DNA from: Paraglaciecola mesophila
GTDB taxonomy: Bacteria; Pseudomonadota; Gammaproteobacteria; Enterobacterales; Alteromonadaceae
DNA: 64,000 bases
Assembly: GCF_009906955.1 (NCBI RefSeq)
Contig: NZ_CP047656.1
Coordinates: 372,001 to 436,000, forward strand
Reading direction: 5' to 3'
Shown here: positions 1 to 7,793 of the stretch, piece by piece
How positions within the stretch are numbered: position 1 is the first letter of the stretch
Layout: each line of letters begins with the position of its first letter
Notes under the pieces: generated by a model
What the model was told of the DNA's origin: nothing
Databases searched by the model: none
The model's input: only the letters and a program-made list of their open reading frames with translations
Position numbers and translations under genes: made by a program

Positions 1-247
1 TTTTTATCCATTGATTGATACCATTTTTTACATATTGGCTGTCCGTGGTTAAATCGACTTTACAGGTTTCGGTTAAGCTGGCTAATGCTTCTATGGTCGC
101 TAATAACTCCATACGATTATTCGTTGTGTGCTTAAACCCTTTGCTAAGCTCTTTTTTATGTTGTCCAAACAAAAGAACAGCCCCGTAACCACCAGGACCT
201 GGATTACCTAAACAGGAACCATCGGTATAAATTTCTATGTGTTTCAT
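1..247 (-). CDS. rnhA: Ribonuclease HI, N-terminal part (cut by window edge)
   Basis: RNase HI cuts the RNA strand of RNA-DNA hybrids in the cytoplasm. The minus strand reads from an ATG at 247 through about 82 codons to the window edge. The protein begins [20 protein letters not shown], the family hallmark with the first catalytic Asp in YTDGSC. NNRMEL follows with the catalytic Glu, and TDSQYV carries another catalytic Asp. The C-terminal third, including the last catalytic residues, lies outside the window. It is divergent from dnaQ across about 80 bp, an arrangement common in gammaproteobacteria. Identification is firm; only completeness is unknown. Confidence 0.95.
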   Translation of the reverse strand, partial: MKHIEIYTDGSCLGNPGPGGYGAVLLFGQHKKELSKGFKHTTNNRMELLATIEALASLTETCKVDLTTDSQYVKNGINQWIK

Positions 248-279
248 TTCAATTATCAATCATTTAAAATTTTTCGCAG

Positions 280-285
280 TATAAT
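280..285 (+). promoter_or_regulatory. Perfect -10 box of the dnaQ promoter
   Basis: TATAAT at 280-285 is a perfect sigma-70 -10 hexamer in the short rnhA/dnaQ divergent spacer. It would start transcription near 292, about 36 bases before the dnaQ ATG. I see no good -35 at the usual distance. Confidence 0.5.
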
Positions 286-327
286 GTAATCGCATCTTAA
301 CGTCAGCCTGAAACAATTAGAGAAACC

Positions 328-1035
328 ATGAGACAAATCGTACTAGATACAGAAACAACCGGTATTGATCCTAGGCAGGGTCATCGAATAATAGAAATAG
401 GTTGTGTAGAGCTGTTAAACCGCCGCCTCACAGGTAACACGTTTCATGTCTACATAAACCCTCAACGTCTAATTGAACAAGAAGCGATAGAGGTTCACGG
501 GATCACAAATGAGTATTTATTAGATAAACCCGTGTTTGCGGATGTTGCTGCAGATTTTGCGCAGTTTATTAGTGGTGCTCAACTGGTGATTCATAATGCG
601 CCATTTGATGTCGGTTTTATGGATCATGAGTTTGACCGAGTTGCCTCAATGGGCGGTAAAAAAACCGCTGACATGTGTACTGTGCTTGATACGCTGGAAA
701 TGGCGCGGCAAATTCACCCAGGGCAAAAGAATAACCTTGACGCTTTATGTAAACGTTATGGTATAGATAACTCACACCGAGAGCTCCACGGCGCATTGCT
801 GGATTCCGAGATCCTCGCCGACGTTTATTTAATGATGACAGGGGGCCAGACGGCACTGAATTTATCGGGTAAATCAAACTCTGAAGGTGGCAGTCAGGTT
901 GAACCAATTCGTAGGCTTGATCCTAGCTTAAATCAGTTAAAGGTTTTGCGTGCCACAGCCGATGAATTAGTTGAGCATGAGAAACGTTTGGATTTAGTCA
1001 CTAAAGAAGGCGGTTCTTGTTTGTGGCGTGAATAG
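328..1035 (+). CDS. dnaQ: DNA polymerase III epsilon subunit (3'-5' proofreading exonuclease)
   Basis: This is the proofreading subunit of the replicative polymerase core. The 235 residues are close to the E. coli length of 243. Exo I motif DTETTG is at residues 7-12, Exo II is in the HNAPFDVGFM segment, and the Exo III H-x(4)-D pair is in the HRELHGALLDSE segment, giving a complete DEDDh active site. The C-terminus ends in GGSCLWRE, like the alpha-binding tail of enterobacterial epsilon. It is divergent from rnhA and followed after 29 bp by the TIGR03503-type gene. A second DEDDh domain occurs in this window fused to a FAN1-type nuclease, but this short gene is the polymerase subunit. Confidence 0.96.
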   Translation: MRQIVLDTETTGIDPRQGHRIIEIGCVELLNRRLTGNTFHVYINPQRLIEQEAIEVHGITNEYLLDKPVFADVAADFAQFISGAQLVIHNAPFDVGFMDHEFDRVASMGGKKTADMCTVLDTLEMARQIHPGQKNNLDALCKRYGIDNSHRELHGALLDSEILADVYLMMTGGQTALNLSGKSNSEGGSQVEPIRRLDPSLNQLKVLRATADELVEHEKRLDLVTKEGGSCLWRE

Positions 1036-1064
1036 GCGCCAAACCATTATTCATTTGAGATGCT

Positions 1065-2522
1065 ATGTTAAAACCTCTGTTATTTAGTGCGCTATTCTTA
1101 TCCACTATTATTAACGCACAAACGCCTCAAGCAGAACGACAAGCACCAAATCCGCTTATATCTTTAGGTGATGATTTTCAAAATAGCATCAAGTTATTGC
1201 AAAATCGTTTCCGAATTGATCATGAAGTGGATGAGATCACCATGGTTTTCTTTCGCGAATACGGTAGTTTGCCTGTGGTCTTGGTAAGGCCAGATGGCAG
1301 TAAAATCTATCAGTCTCAAGCAGATGGTGAAGGTGTTTTTTGGTTTGATACCGCCACCTATGACATGGTGAGTATTAAAAAGCCCATGCCGGGTCCTTGG
1401 CAAGCTGTAGGGGATATTGAGCCAGAAAGCCGAGTGATGGTGATCAGTGACCTGTCATTGCACGCAGAGCCGTTACCCAGCGTCATTTTTTCTGGTGAAA
1501 TTCTAAAACAAACTGCCCACTTAACCAATGGCGGTGAACCAATCAATTATACTGAATTTCGTGATGTTGTTACCCTAAGTATGCAGTTCTTTAGTACCAA
1601 TAATCCTGACAGTAATAATTTTGGTGCTGACTCACAAACCATAGCGACCTTTGAAGACAATGGTCAAGGCATGGACGAAATACCATTAGACGGTACGTTC
1701 ACTGGTCAATTCAACTTGTCGGTAGCAGCAGGTGAGTGGATCCCGACTTTTATGGTATCCACACCTATGTTCTCCAGAGAACAGGTCGATGACGCTGTGA
1801 TGCTTTATCCGAACCCGATACATATCTCGGTAGATCAACATGGCGGGGCAGGCGGGTATCATAAGTTAATGATCGATGCAGACCGTGAACACATTAATAT
1901 GTCGACCTTGCTGATCGACGGAAAAGTTAAATTTCCTAATGGCGATATTCAAAATTTTTCCATTACTGACGCGTCGATGGATATTCGTGAACACCTTATT
2001 GTCAATTACGAATACGGCGTGTATCGCATTAAGTTAACAGCCTTTGCCAACACGATTGATGGGCGCGACGTGATTCTAGATGTACCGGAGTTTAGCTTTC
2101 TCACTGAAGAGCCAATGATTGCTCCGACATTAGACGAGCAAACTGCCAATGGCACGAACCAAGAAAGTTCACAAGACGTCATAAATCAACAACAGCCAAT
2201 CTTGCCAGCTGAAGCCGTGTCCACAGAGCCAGAAATGGCCACGTCCACATTAATACTGTTGATTATTGGAATAAACGTGTTCTTATTAATAGTAGGTGGC
2301 GCATTAATTTGGTTTGTTACGCGAGACAAACCTGTTACGGTCACTGAAGCTTTGAGTGAGATCGCTCCACCAGACTCAGAGAAAAATAGCAAAGCGGGAT
2401 TTATAACGCGTTTCAAACAACGTATTACTGGTAATAAAGCGCGCCTTGAAGAGGCAAATGATATCAATGCAAACCCGAAAAAGAGTGGGGCGAAAAAAGA
2501 CAGCAGTAACAAAACTGCGTAA
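1065..2522 (+). CDS. TIGR03503-type exported, membrane-anchored protein of unknown function
   Basis: A 485-residue protein with an N-terminal signal peptide (roughly residues 1-18). A large beta-rich periplasmic region follows, with Asp/Gly-rich stretches such as FEDNGQGMDEIPLDGTFTG. A single strongly hydrophobic helix at about residues 393-420 precedes a Lys-rich cytoplasmic tail of about 65 residues. This layout suggests a periplasmic domain tethered by a C-terminal anchor. I match it from memory to the TIGR03503 family of Alteromonadales and Vibrionales; this needs an HMM search. It follows dnaQ by 29 bp in the same direction and may be cotranscribed. No enzymatic motif is visible and no function is assigned. 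Confidence 0.6.
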   Translation: MLKPLLFSALFLSTIINAQTPQAERQAPNPLISLGDDFQNSIKLLQNRFRIDHEVDEITMVFFREYGSLPVVLVRPDGSKIYQSQADGEGVFWFDTATYDMVSIKKPMPGPWQAVGDIEPESRVMVISDLSLHAEPLPSVIFSGEILKQTAHLTNGGEPINYTEFRDVVTLSMQFFSTNNPDSNNFGADSQTIATFEDNGQGMDEIPLDGTFTGQFNLSVAAGEWIPTFMVSTPMFSREQVDDAVMLYPNPIHISVDQHGGAGGYHKLMIDADREHINMSTLLIDGKVKFPNGDIQNFSITDASMDIREHLIVNYEYGVYRIKLTAFANTIDGRDVILDVPEFSFLTEEPMIAPTLDEQTANGTNQESSQDVINQQQPILPAEAVSTEPEMATSTLILLIIGINVFLLIVGGALIWFVTRDKPVTVTEALSEIAPPDSEKNSKAGFITRFKQRITGNKARLEEANDINANPKKSGAKKDSSNKTA

Positions 2523-2609
2523 TGTTGTTTGCATTTTGGTCAAATCGCTCACTGTATAGGCAAACAAACGAAAAAATTGAAATTAAGCGATAAAATGCAG
2601 AAAAAGCTG

Positions 2610-2638
2610 TTGACTCGATACAGGGTTAACCGTATTAT
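2610..2638 (+). promoter_or_regulatory. Sigma-70 promoter of the tRNA-Asp operon
   Basis: TTGACT (2610-2615) and TATTAT (2633-2638) are separated by exactly 17 bp. Each differs from consensus at one position. The sequence just after the -10 is GC-rich (CTGCGCCGCGG), as in stringently controlled stable-RNA promoters. It lies about 66 bp before the first tRNA. Confidence 0.7.
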
Positions 2639-2704
2639 CTGCGCCGCGGTTGAGGGGAAGGTCCTAGATTAACTTCTTAACTCGTTGAAAGTATTAAAGA
2701 AACT

Positions 2705-2781
2705 GGAGCGGTAGTTCAGTTGGTTAGAATACCGGCCTGTCACGCCGGGGGTCGCGAGTTCGAGTCTCGTCCGTTCCGCCA
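2705..2781 (+). tRNA. tRNA-Asp (GTC), copy 1
   Basis: A 77-base gene with encoded CCA. Acceptor stem GGAGCGG pairs with CCGTTCC (one G-U pair), the anticodon loop is CCTGTCACG with anticodon GTC, and the T arm is GCGAGTTCGAGTCTCGT. It is identical to the two following copies. The leader at 2692-2702 and trailer at 2783-2794 are complementary apart from one bulged base. Confidence 0.97.
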
Positions 2782-2813
2782 ATTTCTTTTAATATTTTCG
2801 GTTTTGAAACAGC

Positions 2814-2890
2814 GGAGCGGTAGTTCAGTTGGTTAGAATACCGGCCTGTCACGCCGGGGGTCGCGAGTTCGAGTCTCGTCCGTTCCGCCA
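2814..2890 (+). tRNA. tRNA-Asp (GTC), copy 2
   Basis: Identical over 77 bases to copy 1, with anticodon GTC and encoded CCA, after a 32-base spacer. GTTTTGAAA (2801-2809) and TTTCAAAAC (2892-2900) flank it as a perfect 9-bp inverted repeat that differs in sequence from the pair around copy 1. Confidence 0.97.
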
Positions 2891-2916
2891 ATTTCAAAAC
2901 AACGAAAATTATATGG

Positions 2917-2993
2917 GGAGCGGTAGTTCAGTTGGTTAGAATACCGGCCTGTCACGCCGGGGGTCGCGAGTTCGAGTCTCGTCCGTTCCGCCA
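2917..2993 (+). tRNA. tRNA-Asp (GTC), copy 3
   Basis: Third identical 77-base copy, with anticodon GTC and encoded CCA, after a 26-base spacer. AAAATTA (2905-2911) and TAATTTT (2995-3001) flank it as a 7-bp inverted repeat. I see no clear intrinsic terminator directly after it. Confidence 0.97.
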
Positions 2994-3154
2994 TTAATTT
3001 TTATCTCTACATTATATTTATTCCATTCTACTTTATCTCAGCCAGTTCATGACAAATTTTTGAAACAACTTATCTCATTTTGCTTTTAGCTATGTGGCTG
3101 AAATTCATGTCTTTAGTGTGTGCTTCAGGTAAACTGCTTGCTCTAAATTTTAGC

Positions 3155-3178
3155 GTGCAGATAGCTTACTATCTGCAC
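3155..3178. repeat. Perfect 10-bp hairpin before the CNNM gene
   Basis: GTGCAGATAG, loop CTTA, CTATCTGCAC. It has no T-run, and ends 27 bp before the chosen start of the CNNM gene. It could end the tRNA transcript or sit in the leader of the transporter mRNA. Nothing else is recognisable between the third tRNA and this hairpin. Confidence 0.6.
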
Positions 3179-3205
3179 CAATGATTGACGAATAGGTGTA
3201 TTAGC

Positions 3206-4267
3206 TTGATCTTATTGTTGTTTTATATTGCGTTGGCCTTAGGTGTCTCGTTTATTTGCTCTATCGCTGAAGCGGTTATTTTGAGCGTATCCTCTGCATA
3301 TATTTCAGTTCTTGAGAAAGAGCAGCATAAAAGTGGCATCTTACTGCGAGAACAAGTTCAAAATATCAATAATCCACTGGCCGCTATTCTGACATTAAAT
3401 ACAGTTGCTCACACAATGGGGGCTGCAGGAGCCGGCGCGCAAGCTGCGGCAGTGTTTGGTGAAATATACATGGGGGTCATTTCTGCCATTTTGACCTTAT
3501 TTATCTTGGTTTTTTCAGAAATTATTCCTAAAACCTTGGGGGCGACGTTTTGGCGTAAACTGGCGCCAGCCACCGCATATTTTTTAAAATACCTCATTTT
3601 GTGCCTTTACCCTTTTGTATTGCTGGCCAATAAGCTCACCGCTGGCTTTAGTGATGACTCGCCTTTGAAAGGGTTAAGCAAGGCTGAACTGGCAGTGTTA
3701 ACAGATGAATCTTATCAAGAAGGGCAAATCGCCAAGCAAGAAGCCAACATATTGCAAAACTTACTTTCTCTTGATGAGCTAAAGATTAAAAATGCCATGA
3801 CTCACCGTACCGTTATTTTTTCTGTATCAGAAGAGATGACAGTGGAAGCTTTTTATCATAAGCACGGCACCGTAGAGTTTTCGCGCATCCCCATATACGA
3901 ACATGCTGAGCCAGAAAAGATCACCGGTTACGTTCTTAAGAAAGATATTTTGTTAGCTATGATCCGCAAGAATGAGAAAAATCCGGTCAGTGTATACCGC
4001 AAAGAGATGGTTACCTTGTTAAGTAGTATGCCTTTGTCGGCAGCTTTACACCCATTACACACGAAACGCGCCAATATGTTATTGGTGGTAGACGAATATG
4101 GTGGGTTAGAAGGCATTCTCACAGATGAAGATCTGACTGAATCTTTATTGGGCGTAGAAATAGTTGATGAAAATGACAAAAACGTCAGTATGAAAAAGCT
4201 TGCACGACTCATGTGGAAGCGTCGAGAGCGCGCTGCGTTGCATAAATCAAATCAAACGAAAGCTTAA
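3206..4267 (+). CDS. CNNM (DUF21) plus CBS-pair membrane protein, probable divalent-cation transporter
   Basis: A CorB/CNNM-type inner-membrane protein of about 353 residues; relatives transport or sense Mg2+ or Co2+. The N-terminal half has hydrophobic helices around a DUF21/CNNM domain with the typical CSIAEAVILS segment and a helix containing FSEIIPKTLGA. The C-terminal half holds two CBS motifs, ending in LLVVDEYGGLEGILTDEDL. It lacks the extra C-terminal CorC/HlyC domain of longer relatives. I chose TTG 3206, preceded by AGGT at 3194-3197; TTG 3185 would add seven residues but has no ribosome site. lolD follows after 38 bp. The substrate is inferred from family only. Confidence 0.8.
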   Translation: MILLLFYIALALGVSFICSIAEAVILSVSSAYISVLEKEQHKSGILLREQVQNINNPLAAILTLNTVAHTMGAAGAGAQAAAVFGEIYMGVISAILTLFILVFSEIIPKTLGATFWRKLAPATAYFLKYLILCLYPFVLLANKLTAGFSDDSPLKGLSKAELAVLTDESYQEGQIAKQEANILQNLLSLDELKIKNAMTHRTVIFSVSEEMTVEAFYHKHGTVEFSRIPIYEHAEPEKITGYVLKKDILLAMIRKNEKNPVSVYRKEMVTLLSSMPLSAALHPLHTKRANMLLVVDEYGGLEGILTDEDLTESLLGVEIVDENDKNVSMKKLARLMWKRRERAALHKSNQTKA

Positions 4268-4305
4268 GATGTCGTTGAAAAAATCATTAAGGACTAAGCA
4301 AACAT

Positions 4306-4989
4306 ATGCATGAACTGTTGAAATGTAATCACTTATCTAAACAGTATGATGACGGCAAAGATAGCGTACATATCCTAAATAATGTGAATTTAACCGTTCA
4401 CACTTCAGAACAACTCGCGATTATAGGCAGCTCTGGTTCAGGCAAAAGTACCTTGCTGCATTTATTGGGAGCTCTTGATCACCCAACCTCAGGAAGCGTG
4501 TTATTCGAACAGCAAGACATTTTTGCTTTTTCAAATGCGCAGCAAGCTAGATTTCGAAACCAATCATTAGGATTTGTTTACCAAGCGCATCACTTACTGC
4601 CTGAATTTACTGCGCTGGAAAATGTAGCTATGCCCCGTTTAATCGCGAATGAAAAACGTGAACAGGCTTTGCATCACGCTGAAGAGATGCTTAAAAAAGT
4701 TGGATTATCGCATCGCTTAACCCATCGACCGAGCATGTTATCCGGTGGAGAGCGACAACGTGTGGCGATAGCGAGAGCGCTCGTTAATCAGCCTAAACTT
4801 GTATTAGCTGATGAACCCACCGGAAACCTAGACACCAAAACAGGTGAAGGAATATATCAATTGCTCAATGAGCTACGTGATCTTAGTCAAACTAGTTTTA
4901 TTGTGGTCACTCACGATATTCAGTTAGCTAAGCGTCTGGATCGATCCCTTAGTTTAGTAAACGGGCAATTAAGCTCGCCCGATGTTTAA
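4306..4989 (+). CDS. lolD: Lipoprotein-releasing ABC transporter ATPase LolD
   Basis: ATPase of the Lol system, which extracts outer-membrane lipoproteins from the inner membrane and hands them to LolA. It has 227 residues, matching E. coli LolD (233). Walker A is GSSGSGKST, the Q-loop is in the [12 protein letters not shown] segment (YQxHHLLPEF is typical of LolD), the ABC signature is LSGGERQ, Walker B is [12 protein letters not shown], and the switch His is in VVTHD. It is followed after 12 bp by a LolC/E-type permease, so the two are surely one operon. No separate lolC precedes it; the upstream neighbour is the CNNM gene. Confidence 0.92.
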   Translation: MHELLKCNHLSKQYDDGKDSVHILNNVNLTVHTSEQLAIIGSSGSGKSTLLHLLGALDHPTSGSVLFEQQDIFAFSNAQQARFRNQSLGFVYQAHHLLPEFTALENVAMPRLIANEKREQALHHAEEMLKKVGLSHRLTHRPSMLSGGERQRVAIARALVNQPKLVLADEPTGNLDTKTGEGIYQLLNELRDLSQTSFIVVTHDIQLAKRLDRSLSLVNGQLSSPDV

Positions 4990-5001
4990 GGCCAGAGTTA
5001 A

Positions 5002-6237
5002 ATGAAGCTAATTCTTCAACTTGCGTGGCGTTTTCGCAGCAGTAAGCAGCAAAATGGTTACATTTCCTTTATTTCGGCCTCATCTACCGTCGGTATTGCG
5101 CTAGGATGTTTTGTTCTGATCTTGCTGCTTTCAGTTATGAACGGCTTCGAACGTGAGTTAAAAGACCGTTTATTGTCAATTATACCTCACGGTGAGCTCT
5201 ATGCTGTGGGCAAGCAAGGGATTGCAGATTGGCAAAATGAAATTGCGCAGCTAGAGAAAGACGCGCGGATCGAGTCGATTCAGCCGTATACCAAGGCAAC
5301 AGGCATGCTGCAAAAAGGCAAAAAAATGAAAGCGATTGAGTTGGTAGGAATTGATCCTCAATATGCCGAGAATGATGGAATGTTAAGCAGTGTGGCTAAA
5401 CACCAATGGCAAACGTTTTCGAATGACACTCAAGGTGTATTATTAGGTGCAGGCGCGATGCATAAACTTGGTATTGAACTGGGTGACAAAGTAAAACTGT
5501 TGCTACCTCAATTGAGTGATGATTTATCCATTAAAGCCCCAAAAACCCTGTGGCTGAATGTACTGGGAGAGGTAAAAATTGGTGGTGAATTAGATAACCA
5601 TATCGGCTATATGCATTTACCTCTGGCCTCCGAGACATTGGGCGTAACTCATGGTGTTCAGGGGTTACGGTTTCGTTATCATGATCCGTTTGCAGCGCCA
5701 TTAATTACACGGGAGATAGGGTTTGGATTTTCCCAAGAAGTTTATATGTCAGACTGGACACGGACCCAAGGCCACCTTTATCAAGATATTCAGCTGGTTC
5801 GAGTGGTCGTCTACATCACCCTGATATTAGTAATTGGCGTGGCTTGCTTTAACATCGTCTCTACCTTAGTCATGGCAGTAAACGAGAAGCAATCTGAAAT
5901 TGCCATGCTAAAAACAATGGGCACAACCGAGCAAAAAATAATTTTAATATTTATGCTGCAAGGCCTAATAAATGGGATTATAGGTACCGCTATCGGGGTT
6001 ACAAGTGGTGTATTGATGGCATTGAACTTGTCTTCTGTCGCCCAAGGGATAGAGCGGTTAACTGGGTTTCACTTTTTGTCAGGTGATATTTACTTTATCA
6101 ATTTCTTACCGTCAGCGCTTAAATGGCATGAAGTGTATATTACTGCGTTTATCGCTTTAGCCTTAACCATAATCGCAACGGTTTATCCTGCCAGAAAGGC
6201 GGCTAGTGTTAACCCCGCAGAGGTACTTGGGCACTAA
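5002..6237 (+). CDS. Lipoprotein-releasing ABC permease, LolC/LolE family
   Basis: Inner-membrane permease partner of LolD, 411 residues (LolC 399, LolE 414). The N-terminal helix carries the family segment FISASSTVGIALG and then VMNGFERELKDRLLSIIPHG. A periplasmic MacB-like domain spans about residues 45-260. Three more helices follow, with the FtsX-like segment EIAMLKTMGTTEQKI and the C-terminal VYPARKAASVNPAEVLGH. Only one permease gene accompanies lolD here. It may act as a LolF-type homodimer, or a second permease may lie elsewhere; the sequence alone cannot tell, so no symbol is given. A bidirectional terminator follows. Confidence 0.88.
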   Translation: MKLILQLAWRFRSSKQQNGYISFISASSTVGIALGCFVLILLLSVMNGFERELKDRLLSIIPHGELYAVGKQGIADWQNEIAQLEKDARIESIQPYTKATGMLQKGKKMKAIELVGIDPQYAENDGMLSSVAKHQWQTFSNDTQGVLLGAGAMHKLGIELGDKVKLLLPQLSDDLSIKAPKTLWLNVLGEVKIGGELDNHIGYMHLPLASETLGVTHGVQGLRFRYHDPFAAPLITREIGFGFSQEVYMSDWTRTQGHLYQDIQLVRVVVYITLILVIGVACFNIVSTLVMAVNEKQSEIAMLKTMGTTEQKIILIFMLQGLINGIIGTAIGVTSGVLMALNLSSVAQGIERLTGFHFLSGDIYFINFLPSALKWHEVYITAFIALALTIIATVYPARKAASVNPAEVLGH

Positions 6238-6242
6238 AATAA

Positions 6243-6272
6243 AAAGGCAGTGCGTTTTAATGCACTGCCTTT
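6243..6272. terminator. Bidirectional intrinsic terminator between the Lol operon and the symporter
   Basis: AAAGGCAGTGC (6243-6253) pairs perfectly with GCACTGCCTTT (6262-6272) around an 8-base loop, with A and T tracts on the two sides. It sits between convergent genes. Confidence 0.85.
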
Positions 6273-6318
6273 ATTGATAGTAATATGCGTAACAAACTTA
6301 CCTGTTCTTTTGCAAAAG

Positions 6319-7668
6319 TTAACTCGCCTTTGGTGAGTGAAGTGTTTCTTCCTTTTTACCCGCGTCAGGATCATTGTACCTGTCGATATCAAATTCCCCC
6401 TCGCTTTTGCCCACAATACAGGCCACCATACAATCGCCAGTAACGTTAACGGATGTACGGGTCATGTCTAGCAAGCGGTCAACTCCAATAATCAATGCTA
6501 TACCTTCAACCGGCAGGTTGACTTGTTGCAGCACCATAGCAAGCATGATTAAGCCTACACCAGGCACGCCGGCGGTCCCGACAGAGGCCAGTGTGGCAGT
6601 CACAATTACCATCATATAATCCCCAAGCGATAAATCGATGCCATACACTTGAGCAATAAATACCGTGGCTACACCTTGCATAATAGCGGTGCCATCCATG
6701 TTGATGGTTGCGCCTAAAGGTACAGTGAATGAGGCCACAGAGGATTTTACACCCAGCTTGTTGGTGGCGGTTTCAAGCGTAACAGGCAGGGTTGCGCCAC
6801 TGCTTGAAGTGCTAAATGCAAATATCGCGGCATCGCGCATTTTCTTAAGCAGTATAACGGGATTAAGCCCACTTAATAATTTCAGAATAATGGGATAAGA
6901 GACAAAGGCATGAACCATTAAAACAAACATAACCAATAAAAAGTATTTGAGTAACCCAGCGATAGTATCAAAACCAATTGTGGCAAAGAGTTTAGCCATT
7001 AATACAAACACACCGTAGGGCGCTAGATTCATTAGTATAGTAACCAATTTCATGACGACTTCGCTTAAGTCTTCAAACATAGACGTTAACCGCTTACCTG
7101 CGTCACCGGCCATAGACATGGCGACACCGAATAAGACAGAAAACACGATGATTTGTAGCATGTTGCCTTGTGCCATAGCGTTGACTGGGTTGGATGGCAT
7201 CATATTGATGATCACTTGTCCTAAACTCGGCGCTTCTTTTGCCTGATAAGCTGCATCAGTGGTCATGCTGATGGACTCGCCAGGCGAAACTAATAGAGCA
7301 AAACTGACCGCAAGGGATATCGCTATGGCTGTGGTGCCTATGTAAAGTAAAATGGACTTACCACCAAGACGACCTAATTTACTCGGATCCGATAAGCTGG
7401 CAGTGCCGCACACTAGAGAAACAAATACCAGGGGCACAACGAGCATTTTGAGGCTGGCGATAAAAATTTGCCCAACGACGTTAAATATACCATCGACTAA
7501 AAGTCCATACGTAGAAACCTCTAAGCCAAATACACTAAACGAAAAATCTCCGCTATCATCAAACAGTTGTTGGAGAAGGCTACCGATAACAATACCGGCC
7601 AGCATGCCAAAAAATATTCTGGCAGTTAAACTGAATTTTTGGCGGTTGGGGGGGAGGGATTGGCTCAT
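6319..7668 (-). CDS. Dicarboxylate/amino acid:cation symporter (DAACS family)
   Basis: A secondary transporter of the glutamate/aspartate/C4-dicarboxylate type (GltP, DctA, GltPh family), 449 residues with about eight membrane helices and two re-entrant hairpins. Hairpin 1 carries the serine-rich segment AFSTSSSGATLPVT. The cation and substrate segment NMDGTAIMQG follows, then hairpin 2 TASVGTAGVPG and the last-helix segment DRLLDMTRTSVNVTGD with the conserved Asp, Arg and Asn. The start at 7668 has CAGGAAA just upstream. It is a single gene with its own terminator. The substrate cannot be settled from motifs; glutamate, aspartate or C4-dicarboxylates are all possible. Confidence 0.88.
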   Translation of the reverse strand: MSQSLPPNRQKFSLTARIFFGMLAGIVIGSLLQQLFDDSGDFSFSVFGLEVSTYGLLVDGIFNVVGQIFIASLKMLVVPLVFVSLVCGTASLSDPSKLGRLGGKSILLYIGTTAIAISLAVSFALLVSPGESISMTTDAAYQAKEAPSLGQVIINMMPSNPVNAMAQGNMLQIIVFSVLFGVAMSMAGDAGKRLTSMFEDLSEVVMKLVTILMNLAPYGVFVLMAKLFATIGFDTIAGLLKYFLLVMFVLMVHAFVSYPIILKLLSGLNPVILLKKMRDAAIFAFSTSSSGATLPVTLETATNKLGVKSSVASFTVPLGATINMDGTAIMQGVATVFIAQVYGIDLSLGDYMMVIVTATLASVGTAGVPGVGLIMLAMVLQQVNLPVEGIALIIGVDRLLDMTRTSVNVTGDCMVACIVGKSEGEFDIDRYNDPDAGKKEETLHSPKAS

Positions 7669-7793
7669 GATTTTCCTGAATTTATTATTATTGCCTATAG
7701 GTTAGCAAGTTTGCTCAGTAAGCTGAACAATTAAAATGTTCAGATATGTGACACACCACTTAGGTTAACCCTTAAAAACAAAGGACTATTTGT

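Noticed and set aside
2705..2993. Three near-identical 77-base units with about 30-base spacers, superficially like a CRISPR array
   Set aside because: Each unit folds as a tRNA with anticodon GTC and encoded CCA, so they are tRNA-Asp genes.
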